From SABI01 sp963676605 (lineage in GTDB: Bacteria; Spirochaetota; Spirochaetia; Sphaerochaetales; Sphaerochaetaceae), in NCBI GenBank assembly GCA_963676605.2, contig CAXXSP010000058.1, positions 10,342 to 74,341 of the forward strand: a stretch of DNA of 64,000 nucleotides, in the 5' to 3' direction. Positions 37,407 to 47,276 of the stretch are shown here, in pieces. Position 1 is the first letter of the stretch; every line of letters begins with the position of its first letter. A program made the translations under genes and the position numbers. The notes under the pieces are model-generated. The model was given only the letters and a program-made list of their open reading frames with translations, made no database searches and was not told the DNA's origin.

Positions 37407-38697
37407 GATTACTTTCCGGTATTCTTATTATAAAAGTAGTTTCTAGTTGATCAGATCTCACCGAAATTGTCCATCCGTGTCCCTCTATGATGGATTTGAC
37501 CAAAGCTAAACCAAGACCAAACCCGTCTCCGCTCCTTGATTTATCAGCTCTGTAGAAGGGTTCAAAAATCAATTCAAGTTGATCAGACGGAATAGGGGAT
37601 CCATTATTTGAAATACACAGTTCGATTGTATTCCCATGTGATTGGCAGGACAGATGCACCGGTGAGGATGGATTGCCGTAACGGTAGGCATTTTGTACAA
37701 GATTCTCAAGTGTTCGTCTGAGAAGGTCCTCATCAAAGAGTAGCATCTGATCATCTTTAAGTTTGATGTCCCATGAAAAAGCCCTGTCGTACATACCCGA
37801 TTCATCACTTTGTTCTTGTGCAAATTCTGTGAGAAAATCTGTGAGAGAAGATTCTGTCATGCTCATCTGCATATCATAATGAGAGAGTTTTAAGTAATGA
37901 ATGAGATGGGTGATTCGATCTTCCAGCTGATGGGATTTGTCCTGTATAACTTTCAAGTACTTTTCTGTTGTCTCTTTATCATCAGCAATTCCTTCGATCA
38001 AAGCGTCTGCATACCCGGTAATTGAAGCCAATGGGGTTTTGAGATCATGCGATACCCCCATAAAAAATCTGTCTCGTCTTTCGTACTCTTCCTTTATCTG
38101 GTGTCGCATCGAATCAAGTGAACGGGCTAATGATCCGAATTTGTCTTTGCTGGAGGTATTGATTAAGACATTCAAATCCCCTTCAGCGATTTTCCCTGTG
38201 GCATGTTCAAGCTCGGAGATAGACTTGTTTATTGAACGAATAGTCAGAAGAGAAAGGGAAATAAGGACGAAAGCTATCGATAAGAGAAACAGAACAGGAA
38301 GCAACCGATTACTGACACGAGTAAGATCCATGCCATAGATGACAGATACCGTTCTTCCATCAGCTAATTCTATTCTCTGTGTATTTATTGCCATCTGAGA
38401 AGCATTTTCGTATCGGAATATATCCTCAGGATTTTCAAGCTGAGGATCAGACGATGAAATAATTACTTTCCCTTCGCTCACAATCATGAAGTAAGGCTTC
38501 TCCATATTCTCAGAGAGTTCATTCAATTCTTCCATACTCTGAATAGATTCAAGCTGTGAACTGTTGTACTGAACAGCCCGCAGAGGATCGGAAAGAGACA
38601 AAGAATTATTCACGAATTGAAAAATTGATGCCATGATCAGCATAGGAACCAGAATCGATCCGAAGATCAAAATGATAAAACGGGTCCTCAGATTCAT
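37402..38697 (-). CDS. Sensor histidine kinase
   Basis: 431 residues. Membrane helix at ~7-28, periplasmic sensor loop ~30-125, second helix (LLPVLFLLSIAFVLISLSLL), HAMP (RSINKSISELEHATGKIAEG), HisKA with FMGVSHDLKTPLASITGYAD (phospho-accepting His), and a HATPase domain with N box ENLVQNAYRYGNP and G boxes SRSGDGFGLGLALVKSI. It overlaps the response regulator upstream by four bases (ATGA), so the two form a coupled two-component pair. It ends a long minus-strand operon of envelope export genes, which the pair probably senses and controls. Confidence 0.93.
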   Translation of the reverse strand: MNLRTRFIILIFGSILVPMLIMASIFQFVNNSLSLSDPLRAVQYNSSQLESIQSMEELNELSENMEKPYFMIVSEGKVIISSSDPQLENPEDIFRYENASQMAINTQRIELADGRTVSVIYGMDLTRVSNRLLPVLFLLSIAFVLISLSLLTIRSINKSISELEHATGKIAEGDLNVLINTSSKDKFGSLARSLDSMRHQIKEEYERRDRFFMGVSHDLKTPLASITGYADALIEGIADDKETTEKYLKVIQDKSHQLEDRITHLIHYLKLSHYDMQMSMTESSLTDFLTEFAQEQSDESGMYDRAFSWDIKLKDDQMLLFDEDLLRRTLENLVQNAYRYGNPSSPVHLSCQSHGNTIELCISNNGSPIPSDQLELIFEPFYRADKSRSGDGFGLGLALVKSIIEGHGWTISVRSDQLETTFIIRIPESNQ

Positions 38698-39395
38698 TTC
38701 AGTCTTTCCTCATCAAAACGATACCCCTTACCGTGAATTGTTTTTATAAACGATGGAGTTCCCCTTTCGGTATCTATTTTCTTCCTTATTCTCTGAATAT
38801 ATACGGCAACCGTCATAATATCACCAAACTCCTGTTTCCAGATGGAATCGTAGATATCATCTGGTGAGTATGCCGTTCCTGCGTTTTTAACAAGGAACCG
38901 TAGAACCTCAAATTCCTTGGCTGACATAGCCACCGGAGAATCATTCTTTTTCAGTATGTAGCTATCATAATCCAGTGTAAATTCACCGAAAGCGAAGATC
39001 TCGCGAGTCTCCTCCTGTATGAGGTTATTTCTCCTGAGATGAGCTCGAACCCGCGCTGTAAGAACGCGGGGAGCGAATGGTTTAGTCACGAATTCATCTG
39101 CACCTACACCGAGACCGAGGATAATATCTTCATCGGCCTCGCGGGCTGAAACGATAATAACTGGAATATTCTGTTTCTTTCGAAAGTACTGGAGGAATTC
39201 AAACCCATCCATTCCGGGCAGGTTTATATCCAGTATGATCAGATCAAACTTCTTCTCAAGGAAGAGAGAGAGCCCCATTTCAGCACTTTCAGCCCATGTT
39301 GCAGAGATACCCTCCTTTGTGAGGTACGCCTGAACCAGTTCCGCCAGTTCCTTTTCGTCCTCAATGATCAACACATTTCCTGTCAAAATCATCAC
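38694..39395 (-). CDS. OmpR-family response regulator
   Basis: 233 residues. Receiver domain with acidic pocket (VLIIEDEKELAEL), phospho-acceptor Asp in FDLIILDINLPGMDGFEFLQ and Lys in EFVTKPFAPRVLTARVRAHL. The C-terminal winged helix contains SAKEFEVLRFLVKNAGTAYS and the recognition region TVAVYIQRIRKKIDTERGTP, ending with FIKTIHGKGYRFD. It is coupled to the histidine kinase downstream and lies six bases after the barrel gene. The duplicated 42-base element upstream of two genes in this cluster is a candidate binding site. Confidence 0.94.
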   Translation of the reverse strand: MMILTGNVLIIEDEKELAELVQAYLTKEGISATWAESAEMGLSLFLEKKFDLIILDINLPGMDGFEFLQYFRKKQNIPVIIVSAREADEDIILGLGVGADEFVTKPFAPRVLTARVRAHLRRNNLIQEETREIFAFGEFTLDYDSYILKKNDSPVAMSAKEFEVLRFLVKNAGTAYSPDDIYDSIWKQEFGDIMTVAVYIQRIRKKIDTERGTPSFIKTIHGKGYRFDEERLK

Positions 39396-39401
39396 CCCTC
39401 T

Positions 39402-40766
39402 TTAAAATAAAGCACTCCCTAAAGATACACCTATGTTGAATGAGAAGATACTCCCCTGTGGAGTATATTCATCACCTTTATCACCGTACGTCCAGGGAAA
39501 ATCAATTCCCAGACTTATACTTTCGGAAGCCTGCCACGTGATTCCTGGCCTCACCATTCCTGAAAAATCGGTAAAGTTCCCCAACCATAATACACTGAAA
39601 GAAATATCTTCGACAGGGAAAACTGAAATGCTTGCCGCTCCGTAATGCATCGAACGGGTTGTAAGATCATGTAGGGAAAGATCCCCAGCAAGGACTGACG
39701 ATCCAATAAAAGCTGAACCTGTTGTGCTTGATAAGAAGGATGTATCAGCATACCCCTCTCCATTGAACAGATACTGCCCTGAGGCTCTTACCGCTACATC
39801 ACTTTCTTCCGAGCTCCACATATACGAAGCACCGAGAGTAGCTGAGAAAAATATTCGATCATTATAATTCTTCAGTGCATATAGTCCGTCTTCGCAGGTA
39901 ACAAACGTCTTGTCCGATCCATACTTCAGGAGGACTTCACTGAAGAGACTTATATCATTTATAGAAGTCGTTAAGGTCATCATTGCGGCGGGAGCCTGTT
40001 CATAACGGTAGTAGGCTCCGATACCCAGTTCATTGTCTCCAAAGACCAACTCTGCTTTAGGAGCGAACGCAAGATCGCTCGGATCTTTAATATCCTCAGG
40101 AACAACTACGTAGAGGTAATAATTATTACTATCCAGGGGTAGATGCATTTTTACCGAGAGAGGTCCTTCCAGTTCTACGTCAGGATTCTCAGGATCAATC
40201 TGAGTCAGGTTGAGCAGATCAGCAGGAGAAAAATAATACCCGACACCCCAATTGATAGTCTGTTTTCCTGCTCTGAAAAAAACAGTGTCATCTATATTAA
40301 AATCACTGAAAAGTTCTTTGATGTTCACAATATCATCGAAGCCCCTGCTTTCATCGATCATTGGCGTCGCAGGATCGTCTTCTTTTATAGTGAAGGGATA
40401 ACTCAGCTCGGCTTTCGCAAAGACTCGAGTATCAGCATCAGGACGGGCATCGAGATAGAGAGAACCGGAAAGATCTGGGGCAAACCCCCATATGATGTCT
40501 TCAAATGATTCTGCAGAGCCGGGATCCAGAGTTCCGCCTGTTGTAAAACCAAGATTATATCCACCCCCGATTTTCACTACCTCGTCGTCAACCAGAAGCA
40601 GTTCATCCATGGCAGAAGTTGAGCTTTCCCGCTCTTCAATCAGGGTTTCTTCGGTCCAGAAGAGATCTTCATCATTGTTTTCAGAAAAGATATCATCTCC
40701 GGTCTGAGCGGACAGGCTGAATCCGAGTGCGAGCATCGGTATCAAAATCATGTATAATCGTTTCAT
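39402..40766 (-). CDS. Outer-membrane beta-barrel protein of the export operon
   Basis: 454 residues. Signal peptide MKRLYMILIPMLALGFSLSA with a cleavage site after the last Ala; then an acidic linker and a barrel with alternating strands (GFAPDLSGSLYLDARPDADT, NELGIGAYYRYEQAPAAMMT, GSIFSFNIGVSLGSALF) ending in the terminal Phe typical of Bam-inserted proteins. FRAGKQTINWGVGYYFSPAD resembles DUF1302/alginate-export-like barrels. It is coded between the LolA-like carrier and the response regulator, so it may be the outer-membrane exit or partner of the ABC system. Confidence 0.75.
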   Translation of the reverse strand: MKRLYMILIPMLALGFSLSAQTGDDIFSENNDEDLFWTEETLIEERESSTSAMDELLLVDDEVVKIGGGYNLGFTTGGTLDPGSAESFEDIIWGFAPDLSGSLYLDARPDADTRVFAKAELSYPFTIKEDDPATPMIDESRGFDDIVNIKELFSDFNIDDTVFFRAGKQTINWGVGYYFSPADLLNLTQIDPENPDVELEGPLSVKMHLPLDSNNYYLYVVVPEDIKDPSDLAFAPKAELVFGDNELGIGAYYRYEQAPAAMMTLTTSINDISLFSEVLLKYGSDKTFVTCEDGLYALKNYNDRIFFSATLGASYMWSSEESDVAVRASGQYLFNGEGYADTSFLSSTTGSAFIGSSVLAGDLSLHDLTTRSMHYGAASISVFPVEDISFSVLWLGNFTDFSGMVRPGITWQASESISLGIDFPWTYGDKGDEYTPQGSIFSFNIGVSLGSALF

Positions 40767-40775
40767 GTTTCTCTC

Positions 40776-41528
40776 CTAACGGTTCACCCGTTCAATATAC
40801 GCTTTCGTAAAGAGCGAGTCAGGAAGAGTACTTGTTGAAAGGTCAGTCATGCTGATCTGCGTCTCGTTTCCCTCAACCAGTTCATCCCTGAAGATCATCT
40901 TTGTCGGGAGGTACTTGTCACCCACCTTGGCATATGAAGGAAAGAGACTGGTTCTCATCAATCGCCCTGATGCACTATAGTCCAGAGATTTCAAAATCAG
41001 GAAACTATTCCTCGTTACCCAGATCTTCTGTATCGGATAGGTCGTTTCATTGCTTACGGCTTCAAGGTCGTACACATACACCTGATACTTTCCTAATTGT
41101 TCCTCGGTCACAGAGGTGACACGATAGTCTTCTGCCAGTGTAGCTTCGCCAAAATCGGAATTACGAGCATCACTCCCTCCGAAGGAATCCTTGACGGAAC
41201 TATGTGAGAACTTACGGCTTTCAGGATCGTAAAACCAGAGGTTGTCTTCAATCATGAGATACCCCTGTCCCTTCTGTACTGCAGGCTCCTGAAAGAGCAT
41301 CAGATACTTATCCTCAGAATCTCGCCGAAAATTCTGGATGACTCTCTTTTCAACTCCGTTTTCAGGATCTTCGGTAATCATGGTCATCACAGATGAAAAA
41401 TCAAGATTTTCAAAATTTCTCTGTTCATCGATAATTTCAAGTGAGTCCTGAGCCTCCTGAAGGGTTATGGCACTCAAGGTCATAGATACTATGAACAGGA
41501 CCGCAGTTAATACATATATTTTTCTCAT
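40776..41528 (-). CDS. Outer membrane lipoprotein-sorting protein, LolA-like
   Basis: 250 residues with signal peptide MRKIYVLTAVLFIVSMTLSA. The body (NFENLDFSSVMTMITEDPEN, DKYLMLFQEPAVQKGQGYLM, DNLWFYDPESRKFSHSSVKD-SFGGSDARNSDFGEATLAED) matches the PF17131 LolA-like family ('...GD...R.SF.GSD.sy.D...') found next to FtsX/MacB permeases. These proteins are thought to ferry lipids or lipoproteins through the periplasm. It sits between the second permease and the barrel protein, as expected for a relay from ABC transporter to outer membrane. Confidence 0.85.
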   Translation of the reverse strand: MRKIYVLTAVLFIVSMTLSAITLQEAQDSLEIIDEQRNFENLDFSSVMTMITEDPENGVEKRVIQNFRRDSEDKYLMLFQEPAVQKGQGYLMIEDNLWFYDPESRKFSHSSVKDSFGGSDARNSDFGEATLAEDYRVTSVTEEQLGKYQVYVYDLEAVSNETTYPIQKIWVTRNSFLILKSLDYSASGRLMRTSLFPSYAKVGDKYLPTKMIFRDELVEGNETQISMTDLSTSTLPDSLFTKAYIERVNR

Positions 41529-41551
41529 TGTCTTCTCCCTATAATCTTACA

Positions 41552-42868
41552 CTAATTCACTGATCGCAGTGCATCAGCAGGCTGCAGTTCAGCAGCTCTT
41601 CTTGCAGGCAGCCAAGCTGCCAACAGGGTAATAAGCGACAGCAACACCAGGACGACAAGGGTCTGGAGCGGCAATATCGGCATGGTAAAATGGCCGTTTT
41701 CTAGGAACATCATGAGTCGGTTATTCTCCCCCAGTTTAAACAGGCTCACTATCCAGCCACCTGCCAGTGCGGTGAGGACACCGATGGCAGCGCCTTTGAG
41801 AGCGAGAAACAGGGCTTCCAGAAGAAAGATGTTTCTTATGTCCTTCTTCAGCATCCCCACTGCTCTCATAGTGCCGATTTCGCGTGTTCTCTCAATGAGT
41901 ATCATACGGAAGGTGTTGAGAAGACCTACCATAGTGATACCCAATAACAGGACGAAAAGACCAATTGAGATATAATTCAAGATATCAACCAGTTGGATAA
42001 TCATCCCCATAAAATCATTGAGTGTAGAAACCGTGAACCGGGTTCCTTCCCATCGTTCATCAGTGGAAGTGGAACCAAGTGATACCATATTCTGCCTGAA
42101 ATCCTGATCATCACCCTCTTCTGCAACATAGAGTGAGGAAATCTCTCCGATTGCACTTTTGAGCGATGCTGCGATTTCTTCCATATCATTGATATCAACA
42201 AGCTCAAGATTGATACTCTGGTATTCATCAGGTTCAAGTCCGAGAAGCGGATTGAAATAGGTTATATTCCCATACGCTGAACTGATTCCGAAGTTTCCCG
42301 TATCCTTGATGATTGCTCCGATAATAAATTCGGCTACATTTTTCTGTCCGGTTACTGTATCAAAGCGGAACAGTATTGATTCCCCCGATTCAACACCCAG
42401 CTTTTCAGCCGTCTCTGCAGGAATCAGAATGGCAGAGGGGTCCTGCAAGGATTCCAATGATCCGCTTTCAACCACAATCGTATCAAGAAGAGCAGACTCG
42501 CTCCCCCAATCAACCGCTGAGTACGAGAGCATGGCGGTCTTTTTCCCGAAGATAGCCTCTCCCATAGCCGAGGATCTTTTGAATATCCCGGTCACCTGAT
42601 CTTCAATTGAGGGAAGAACCTCGTCGAGTACGAAGGTATCGGCAGTCCGGCTCACAATTCGACCACTGTCCAAGACTTCTTCTCCTGAAATATATATATG
42701 GCCGCCAAGAAACGAAGTAAAATTCCTCTGAGCATTGCTGATGAGTCCGGCAGCAAGGCTGTTCACCAGCAGGATGATGACAACCCCGAAGGCAATGGCT
42801 CCTACCAGGAGATTGCTTCTTCTTTTTTGCCGGTCCACATTCCGCCATGCTATTTTTATGATTGACAT
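41552..42868 (-). CDS. ABC permease, FtsX/LolC type
   Basis: 438 residues. N-terminal helix after MSIIKIAWRNVDRQKRRSNL, a large periplasmic domain (~45-295), and three C-terminal helices (YISIGLFVLLLGITMVGLLN, LFLALKGAAIGVLTALAGGW, LPLQTLVVLVLLSLITLLAA) ending with RRAAELQPADALRSVN. The cytoplasmic signature ERTREIGTMRAVGMLKKDIR is the FtsX/MacB coupling motif. It pairs with the permease encoded just upstream and with the ATPase at 44372-45067, giving a heterodimeric transporter. Confidence 0.9.
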   Translation of the reverse strand: MSIIKIAWRNVDRQKRRSNLLVGAIAFGVVIILLVNSLAAGLISNAQRNFTSFLGGHIYISGEEVLDSGRIVSRTADTFVLDEVLPSIEDQVTGIFKRSSAMGEAIFGKKTAMLSYSAVDWGSESALLDTIVVESGSLESLQDPSAILIPAETAEKLGVESGESILFRFDTVTGQKNVAEFIIGAIIKDTGNFGISSAYGNITYFNPLLGLEPDEYQSINLELVDINDMEEIAASLKSAIGEISSLYVAEEGDDQDFRQNMVSLGSTSTDERWEGTRFTVSTLNDFMGMIIQLVDILNYISIGLFVLLLGITMVGLLNTFRMILIERTREIGTMRAVGMLKKDIRNIFLLEALFLALKGAAIGVLTALAGGWIVSLFKLGENNRLMMFLENGHFTMPILPLQTLVVLVLLSLITLLAAWLPARRAAELQPADALRSVN

Positions 42869-42881
42869 AAGCTGTCTCCTT

Positions 42882-44366
42882 CTAATTTTCTGTCATTGCC
42901 CGCACAGGGCTGATTTTAAGTGCCAGGGATACAGGATAGAGACTCGCCAGTACACCCATGACAGTGATAACGAGAAGTGACTGTCCCATAGCTGCAGTGG
43001 ACAGAGCAGGATAGAAACTCTCTCCTCCCAATAGGACCAGAAGGAACGGATTACTCCCTGCGGAGATCCCGAAGATACCCAGAATCCATATAGTGACTGC
43101 TCCAAGGAGGATACCAAGGAGACCGAAAAATAATGAAATGATTATGGTCTCCCACGTTATCATCATCCTGACGAAGCCTTTTCTTGCTCCTATAGCCCGC
43201 ATCGTTCCGATCTCACCGATACGTTCGCTGACAGAGATCACTAGAGCATTCACGATAACGATGACAGCCACCACGGCTACAATAAGAATAAGAATATTGA
43301 ACATGATCTGAAGACCGACGGCCATCTGGGCAGTCATTCCAGCCCCGTCAAGCCATCCCCAGGCTTTTGCATCGATACCCGATGCTTCAAAATACTGATT
43401 TAGATCTTCTAGAACCTTATCACCATTTACTCCATCTTCCAGTTTGACCATCATGAAATGCCAACCGTCAGGGTCGGTCTCTAAGAAAGTGTTTCGTTCT
43501 AAGGTATCCCCAAGAATCGAATCCCATGTGTCTACAGGAAGGATGTTCTGCTGCGGCATCACTTCAGTGAACAGATCTGTTCCTTCTCCTGAGAACAGAT
43601 CTTCTTCATTTTCAGAACTCAGTATGAGCTCTTCTGTGATCTGCTCAGAGTCTGCAGCGGAAAGAAGCATGATGCCGTTAAGGATTCTCATATTCACCGG
43701 GTCAACGTAACTAACCATTGCCATTTCCGGAGAACTTTGCAATGGCTCATGGATCCCCCGTACAGTGAGTTCCCTGATCTTTGTACCGGAGGTGCCGTTC
43801 CTTCCTGTGACCAGAACCGTGTCCCCCACCTTGATTTCAGCATTAGCTGATTTGCTGAGGGAGTCTGCAGTTTCACTGGATAGGACAATCCCTTCTTCGT
43901 CTTCTGAGAGGAAAGTACCCGAAACAATATTGATGCCGCTTGGGAAGAGTGAAGGATAGTTGACCGGATCCACTCCGAAGAGGGTAGAAACCCCCTCCCC
44001 GAATTCACCCCATTGAAGGGTAGCAATACCATCTATCTGCTCTGCCGTACCGGCTACCCCTGGAATGGCTTGTACATAATCCTTCAGTTTCTGAAATTCG
44101 GGAATGATGGGCGTGGCTGCATCCAAGTTACCACTCCGCATGGGCATAGTGAGCAAGGGCGCCTCCATCTCTGAGGAGGTAATGATGATGTTACCGGTAT
44201 AATTATTGATATACGTATTCTCAATTCCGCGGTTCGCAGTCTCAAGAAAGGAGTTTCCGATCACGAGAATGGAGATCCCGAGCATAATAAGGATACCGAT
44301 GATCAGGGTCTTCGTCTTGTGTTCTCTCAGGTTCCTGTAGGCTATCTTCAGTAATATGGTCTGCAT
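42882..44366 (-). CDS. ABC permease, FtsX/LolE type
   Basis: 494 residues. MQTILLKIAYRNLREHKTKT then a first membrane helix (LIIGILIMLGISILVIGNSF), a ~330-residue periplasmic domain, and three C-terminal helices. SERIGEIGTMRAIGARKGFV is the FtsX-type motif. The end ALKISPVRAMTEN mirrors the partner permease. It lies five bases after the ATPase gene. The large periplasmic part fits extraction of a lipoprotein or amphiphile from the outer leaflet of the inner membrane rather than classical solute uptake. Confidence 0.9.
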   Translation of the reverse strand: MQTILLKIAYRNLREHKTKTLIIGILIMLGISILVIGNSFLETANRGIENTYINNYTGNIIITSSEMEAPLLTMPMRSGNLDAATPIIPEFQKLKDYVQAIPGVAGTAEQIDGIATLQWGEFGEGVSTLFGVDPVNYPSLFPSGINIVSGTFLSEDEEGIVLSSETADSLSKSANAEIKVGDTVLVTGRNGTSGTKIRELTVRGIHEPLQSSPEMAMVSYVDPVNMRILNGIMLLSAADSEQITEELILSSENEEDLFSGEGTDLFTEVMPQQNILPVDTWDSILGDTLERNTFLETDPDGWHFMMVKLEDGVNGDKVLEDLNQYFEASGIDAKAWGWLDGAGMTAQMAVGLQIMFNILILIVAVVAVIVIVNALVISVSERIGEIGTMRAIGARKGFVRMMITWETIIISLFFGLLGILLGAVTIWILGIFGISAGSNPFLLVLLGGESFYPALSTAAMGQSLLVITVMGVLASLYPVSLALKISPVRAMTEN

Positions 44367-44371
44367 TGAAG

Positions 44372-45067
44372 CTATCCTCGTTTTTCATTTTTAACAATGA
44401 TCCCGTCTTTCAGACGGATTACCTGGTCTGCGATATCCACAATAGTCTGGTCGTGTGTGGAGAAGATAAAGGTGGTGCCAAGATCCTTATTGACTTTCTT
44501 CATCAATTCTATGATGTTTTCCCCTGTCGCTGAATCCAGGTTGGCTGTAGGTTCGTCTGCTAATACTATCTGGGGTTTTGTTACCAGGGCGCGGGCTATA
44601 GCCACTCTCTGCCTCTGCCCGCCTGAAAGCTCGAACGGTTTGTGCTCTCTCCAGTTCTCGAGGCCGACTTCACTGATTAGATAGTCAGCCCACTCTTTCC
44701 GCTCCTGCTTCGTCCCACTGGTCGAAGTATCAAGGAGAAGGGGAAACTCGATATTCTCATAGACGTTGAGTACAGGGATTAGATTGAAATTCTGGAAGAT
44801 GAATCCAACAACACGGTGTCTGAGCCGGGTGATATCATTATCCTTCAATCCCCCGGTTTCCGTTCCATCAATCACGACGGTCCCCTTTGTTGGAGTATCT
44901 ATGCAGCCTATCATGTTGAGGATGGTCGATTTCCCTGACCCAGATGGTCCCGCAATCGAAATGAAATCCCCTGCAGATATATCAAACGTTACTCCTTTTA
45001 CGGCGTGAACTTCTGTTTTCCCAAGTGGATATACTTTATGAACATCTTTTATAGATACAATTGCCAT
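44372..45067 (-). CDS. ABC ATPase, LolD/MacB-type
   Basis: About 231 residues from ATG 45067, which has GGAGG eight bases upstream (an ATG at 45082 lacks this). Walker A: IAGPSGSGKSTILNMIGCID. Q loop: VGFIFQNFNLIPVL. Signature: FELSGGQRQRVAIARALVTK. Walker B: PQIVLADEPTANLDSATGEN. H loop: TFIFSTHDQTIVD. The LDSATGEN pattern and N-terminus place it with LolD/MacB/FtsE-like ATPases. First gene after one of the two 42-base upstream elements; it energises the two permeases that follow. Confidence 0.95.
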   Translation of the reverse strand: MAIVSIKDVHKVYPLGKTEVHAVKGVTFDISAGDFISIAGPSGSGKSTILNMIGCIDTPTKGTVVIDGTETGGLKDNDITRLRHRVVGFIFQNFNLIPVLNVYENIEFPLLLDTSTSGTKQERKEWADYLISEVGLENWREHKPFELSGGQRQRVAIARALVTKPQIVLADEPTANLDSATGENIIELMKKVNKDLGTTFIFSTHDQTIVDIADQVIRLKDGIIVKNEKRG

Positions 45068-45124
45068 GTCTAATTCCTCCATTCATATCTGTTCGTGGTA
45101 AATGTACACGAGGTCCAGCGGTGG

Positions 45125-45166
45125 GAACATAGACAGGATTTTAATAAACATAATGACTTGTTATAT
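45125..45166 (-). promoter_or_regulatory. Shared upstream element, copy 1 (before the ABC ATPase)
   Basis: A 42-base element identical at 36 positions to 47277-47318. Reading toward the genes it contains two TATGTT-type repeats 21 bases apart (TTATGTTTATT...TCTATGTTC), which suits an OmpR-family regulator or a promoter. It lies 58 bases upstream of the ATPase start. Confidence 0.6.
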
Positions 45167-45211
45167 TTCAGGATTGGTATCGCAATCCCAGCCAGGAAAG
45201 TATAGGATGAA

Positions 45212-46333
45212 TTAGAATTGATACTGCATATAGATTGATGTCATGGGAGATATGTTTTCGATATTATCTCCTAGGAGAGTGACAGAGAGTCTGGTCCCGC
45301 GATTCCTTCCCATCATACTTGAACCGACTTCGATCCCTGCAGAGCAGAGAAATCCTGATACAGGTATGGAAGTATTAAAGTAATCTCCCGCATAGACCCC
45401 AGTGTCGAGGAACAATGTAAAGGTAGGCCCCGAGCCATCAAAAAGTTCAGGTCCGTACACTCGAAGTTCAAGATTATTTGCCAGACTGAAGGTAGTGCCA
45501 TATGCATAATCCTCGAATCCTCTTAACTTTCTTCCAAGGGAATACTTTTCCTGAAAGAACTGAGGAACCGCAGAGCCTATCACATAATCCGCCGTTATTC
45601 GATCTGCAAGATACACATAAACCCATTCCCTATCCTTTTTTTTCTGATTGATATCAATCCATGGCATAAACCCTACGGCTGAGAAACTGAAATCATAAAA
45701 TTCCGTCTCTCCTGCTGCAGTGTTTAGAAACCAATCCGGTGCAGCTGCCACCGAAAGATTTGCACCAAATCCTTCGGGAAATTCTTTCTCGGAAAAATAG
45801 TCAATCTGGATTCCAGCTTCCATCACATAAGATACTGAATTTATCTGATCAGGATAGGCATGAGGCAAACCAGAAAACATCCAGAGGTCATTTTCATTTC
45901 TAAAAGGTGATGAGAAATGGAAATTACTCTTCCCATATACAGATATCGGCATTCCTGAGCCTTCACCGCCATTCCATAGTTCCTGTTTCAACATGAATGC
46001 TATATCGGTATCCCAACTGCAGAAGGTATTCTGATCATCAAATCCATCCGCAGTGGCCTCTTCTCGCAGGTTCTGTACACCATCAGAATAATCCCATACA
46101 GGAGATATAATAAAGCCTCCACCAACAGTTGCCACAATACTCGTCTGCATACCATTCAATAACGGGATAGTCCTGAATTCTGCTCCTCCTTGCAGGTAGG
46201 GAGCTAACACTGTCAATTCAGCAGTCTCTAGAAGTGAATCTTCAACAAAGAACGTTACGGCCTTTTCATCCTGTGCAAACAGCATTCCCATAGCTAGACT
46301 CATGAGCAATACATAACAAAGAGTTTGTTTCAT
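45212..46333 (-). CDS. Outer-membrane beta-barrel, surface-antigen-like
   Basis: 373 residues from ATG 46333 (AAGGGG upstream; the ORF extends to 46354 with no better signal). Signal peptide MKQTLCYVLLMSLAMGMLFA. The chain is mainly beta, with aromatic-rich strands (GEFFNTSIP-type segments, REWVYVYLADRITADYVIGS, GTRLSVTLLGDNIENISPMT) and ends IYMQYQF with terminal Phe. No named family. It precedes the ABC ATPase in the cluster and follows the secreted protein 46365-47222 by 31 bases, so it is probably part of the same envelope module. Confidence 0.65.
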   Translation of the reverse strand: MKQTLCYVLLMSLAMGMLFAQDEKAVTFFVEDSLLETAELTVLAPYLQGGAEFRTIPLLNGMQTSIVATVGGGFIISPVWDYSDGVQNLREEATADGFDDQNTFCSWDTDIAFMLKQELWNGGEGSGMPISVYGKSNFHFSSPFRNENDLWMFSGLPHAYPDQINSVSYVMEAGIQIDYFSEKEFPEGFGANLSVAAAPDWFLNTAAGETEFYDFSFSAVGFMPWIDINQKKKDREWVYVYLADRITADYVIGSAVPQFFQEKYSLGRKLRGFEDYAYGTTFSLANNLELRVYGPELFDGSGPTFTLFLDTGVYAGDYFNTSIPVSGFLCSAGIEVGSSMMGRNRGTRLSVTLLGDNIENISPMTSIYMQYQF

Positions 46334-46364
46334 GGGCTTACCCCTTATCGACATGGGAAATTAT

Positions 46365-47222
46365 CTACTGTTTCCAACCGGAATACTGGACCAGCTCGAT
46401 GTTACTTTCTGATGAACCGGGAGAACCATTTCCACTAAGCCCTTCATATGCTACCAGATAGTGAGGATATTCCACGCTATACCAGAAATGAGTCTTTCCG
46501 ACTCCCATAAAACTGGTGATCACGCTCATAATCCCGGAGGCTTTCATTTTCAGTTCAAGCTCATGACACTCAATCGTTTTATTATTTTCAAGTTCAAGCT
46601 CTTCGATGCCTTTATAAGAGAGCCTTATCTCAATCCCTTCGGGAATATCATCTTCTCCTCCGAGCACCACAATACCCAAGTCTTGAGTATCCTCCGAGAA
46701 TGGATATCCCCTCAGGACATACCTGAGATCCGCAAAAGAGAGAACCGCAATGTCTGTGGTTGCAGGGGGCTGATGAAGTGTGACTTTTGTAGAATATTCT
46801 TCAGTCAGGGTTTCGCCGGTAATTGACGTATACACCGAAAATGGAATCAGGGAATCTTTTAGAATCTTCACTTCTATCGTTTGAGATTCTTCTTCATGAA
46901 GAATTCGATATATATCATCACCTTCTTCATGCAATACACTTACTCTTTCGGTAAAAAGATATGTACGATCATCCTCTTCTATTCGATACACTGCGGTCTC
47001 TCCATCCGGAATATCAGGATCAATCAACTGAGCAGCACTGAAGAGAGACGAAGTGCAGGTTATCAGAAGAAAACAGAGAACGACGATACCCCTGCCTTGA
47101 GGGATATGAAAGCTTGGAGAATGCACCTTTTGATATGGTAGAGATGCATTCATACTATTCCTAAAGGACTCTCTTGTTCTTGTCGTTACCTGATAGATAT
47201 TTCGCTCAGGATTTTTCGTCAT
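46365..47222 (-). CDS. Secreted/periplasmic protein of unknown function
   Basis: 285 residues from ATG 47222, which follows GGAGGG by eight bases. The N-terminus is unusually long before a hydrophobic signal segment (GRGIVVLCFLLITCTSSLFS), so an internal start (for example 47156) is also possible. The mature part is beta-rich (ETAVYRIEEDDRTYLFTERV, SQTIEVKILKDSLIPFSVYT, VGKTHFWYSVEYPHYLVAYE), a pattern reminiscent of DUF3108-like periplasmic proteins. It has copy 2 of the 42-base element upstream and opens the envelope cluster. Confidence 0.6.
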   Translation of the reverse strand: MTKNPERNIYQVTTRTRESFRNSMNASLPYQKVHSPSFHIPQGRGIVVLCFLLITCTSSLFSAAQLIDPDIPDGETAVYRIEEDDRTYLFTERVSVLHEEGDDIYRILHEEESQTIEVKILKDSLIPFSVYTSITGETLTEEYSTKVTLHQPPATTDIAVLSFADLRYVLRGYPFSEDTQDLGIVVLGGEDDIPEGIEIRLSYKGIEELELENNKTIECHELELKMKASGIMSVITSFMGVGKTHFWYSVEYPHYLVAYEGLSGNGSPGSSESNIELVQYSGWKQ

Positions 47223-47276
47223 TCTCATACCCTCCATAAAACTGATAAGTACAGATTACAGAGGGGTAGATTACCT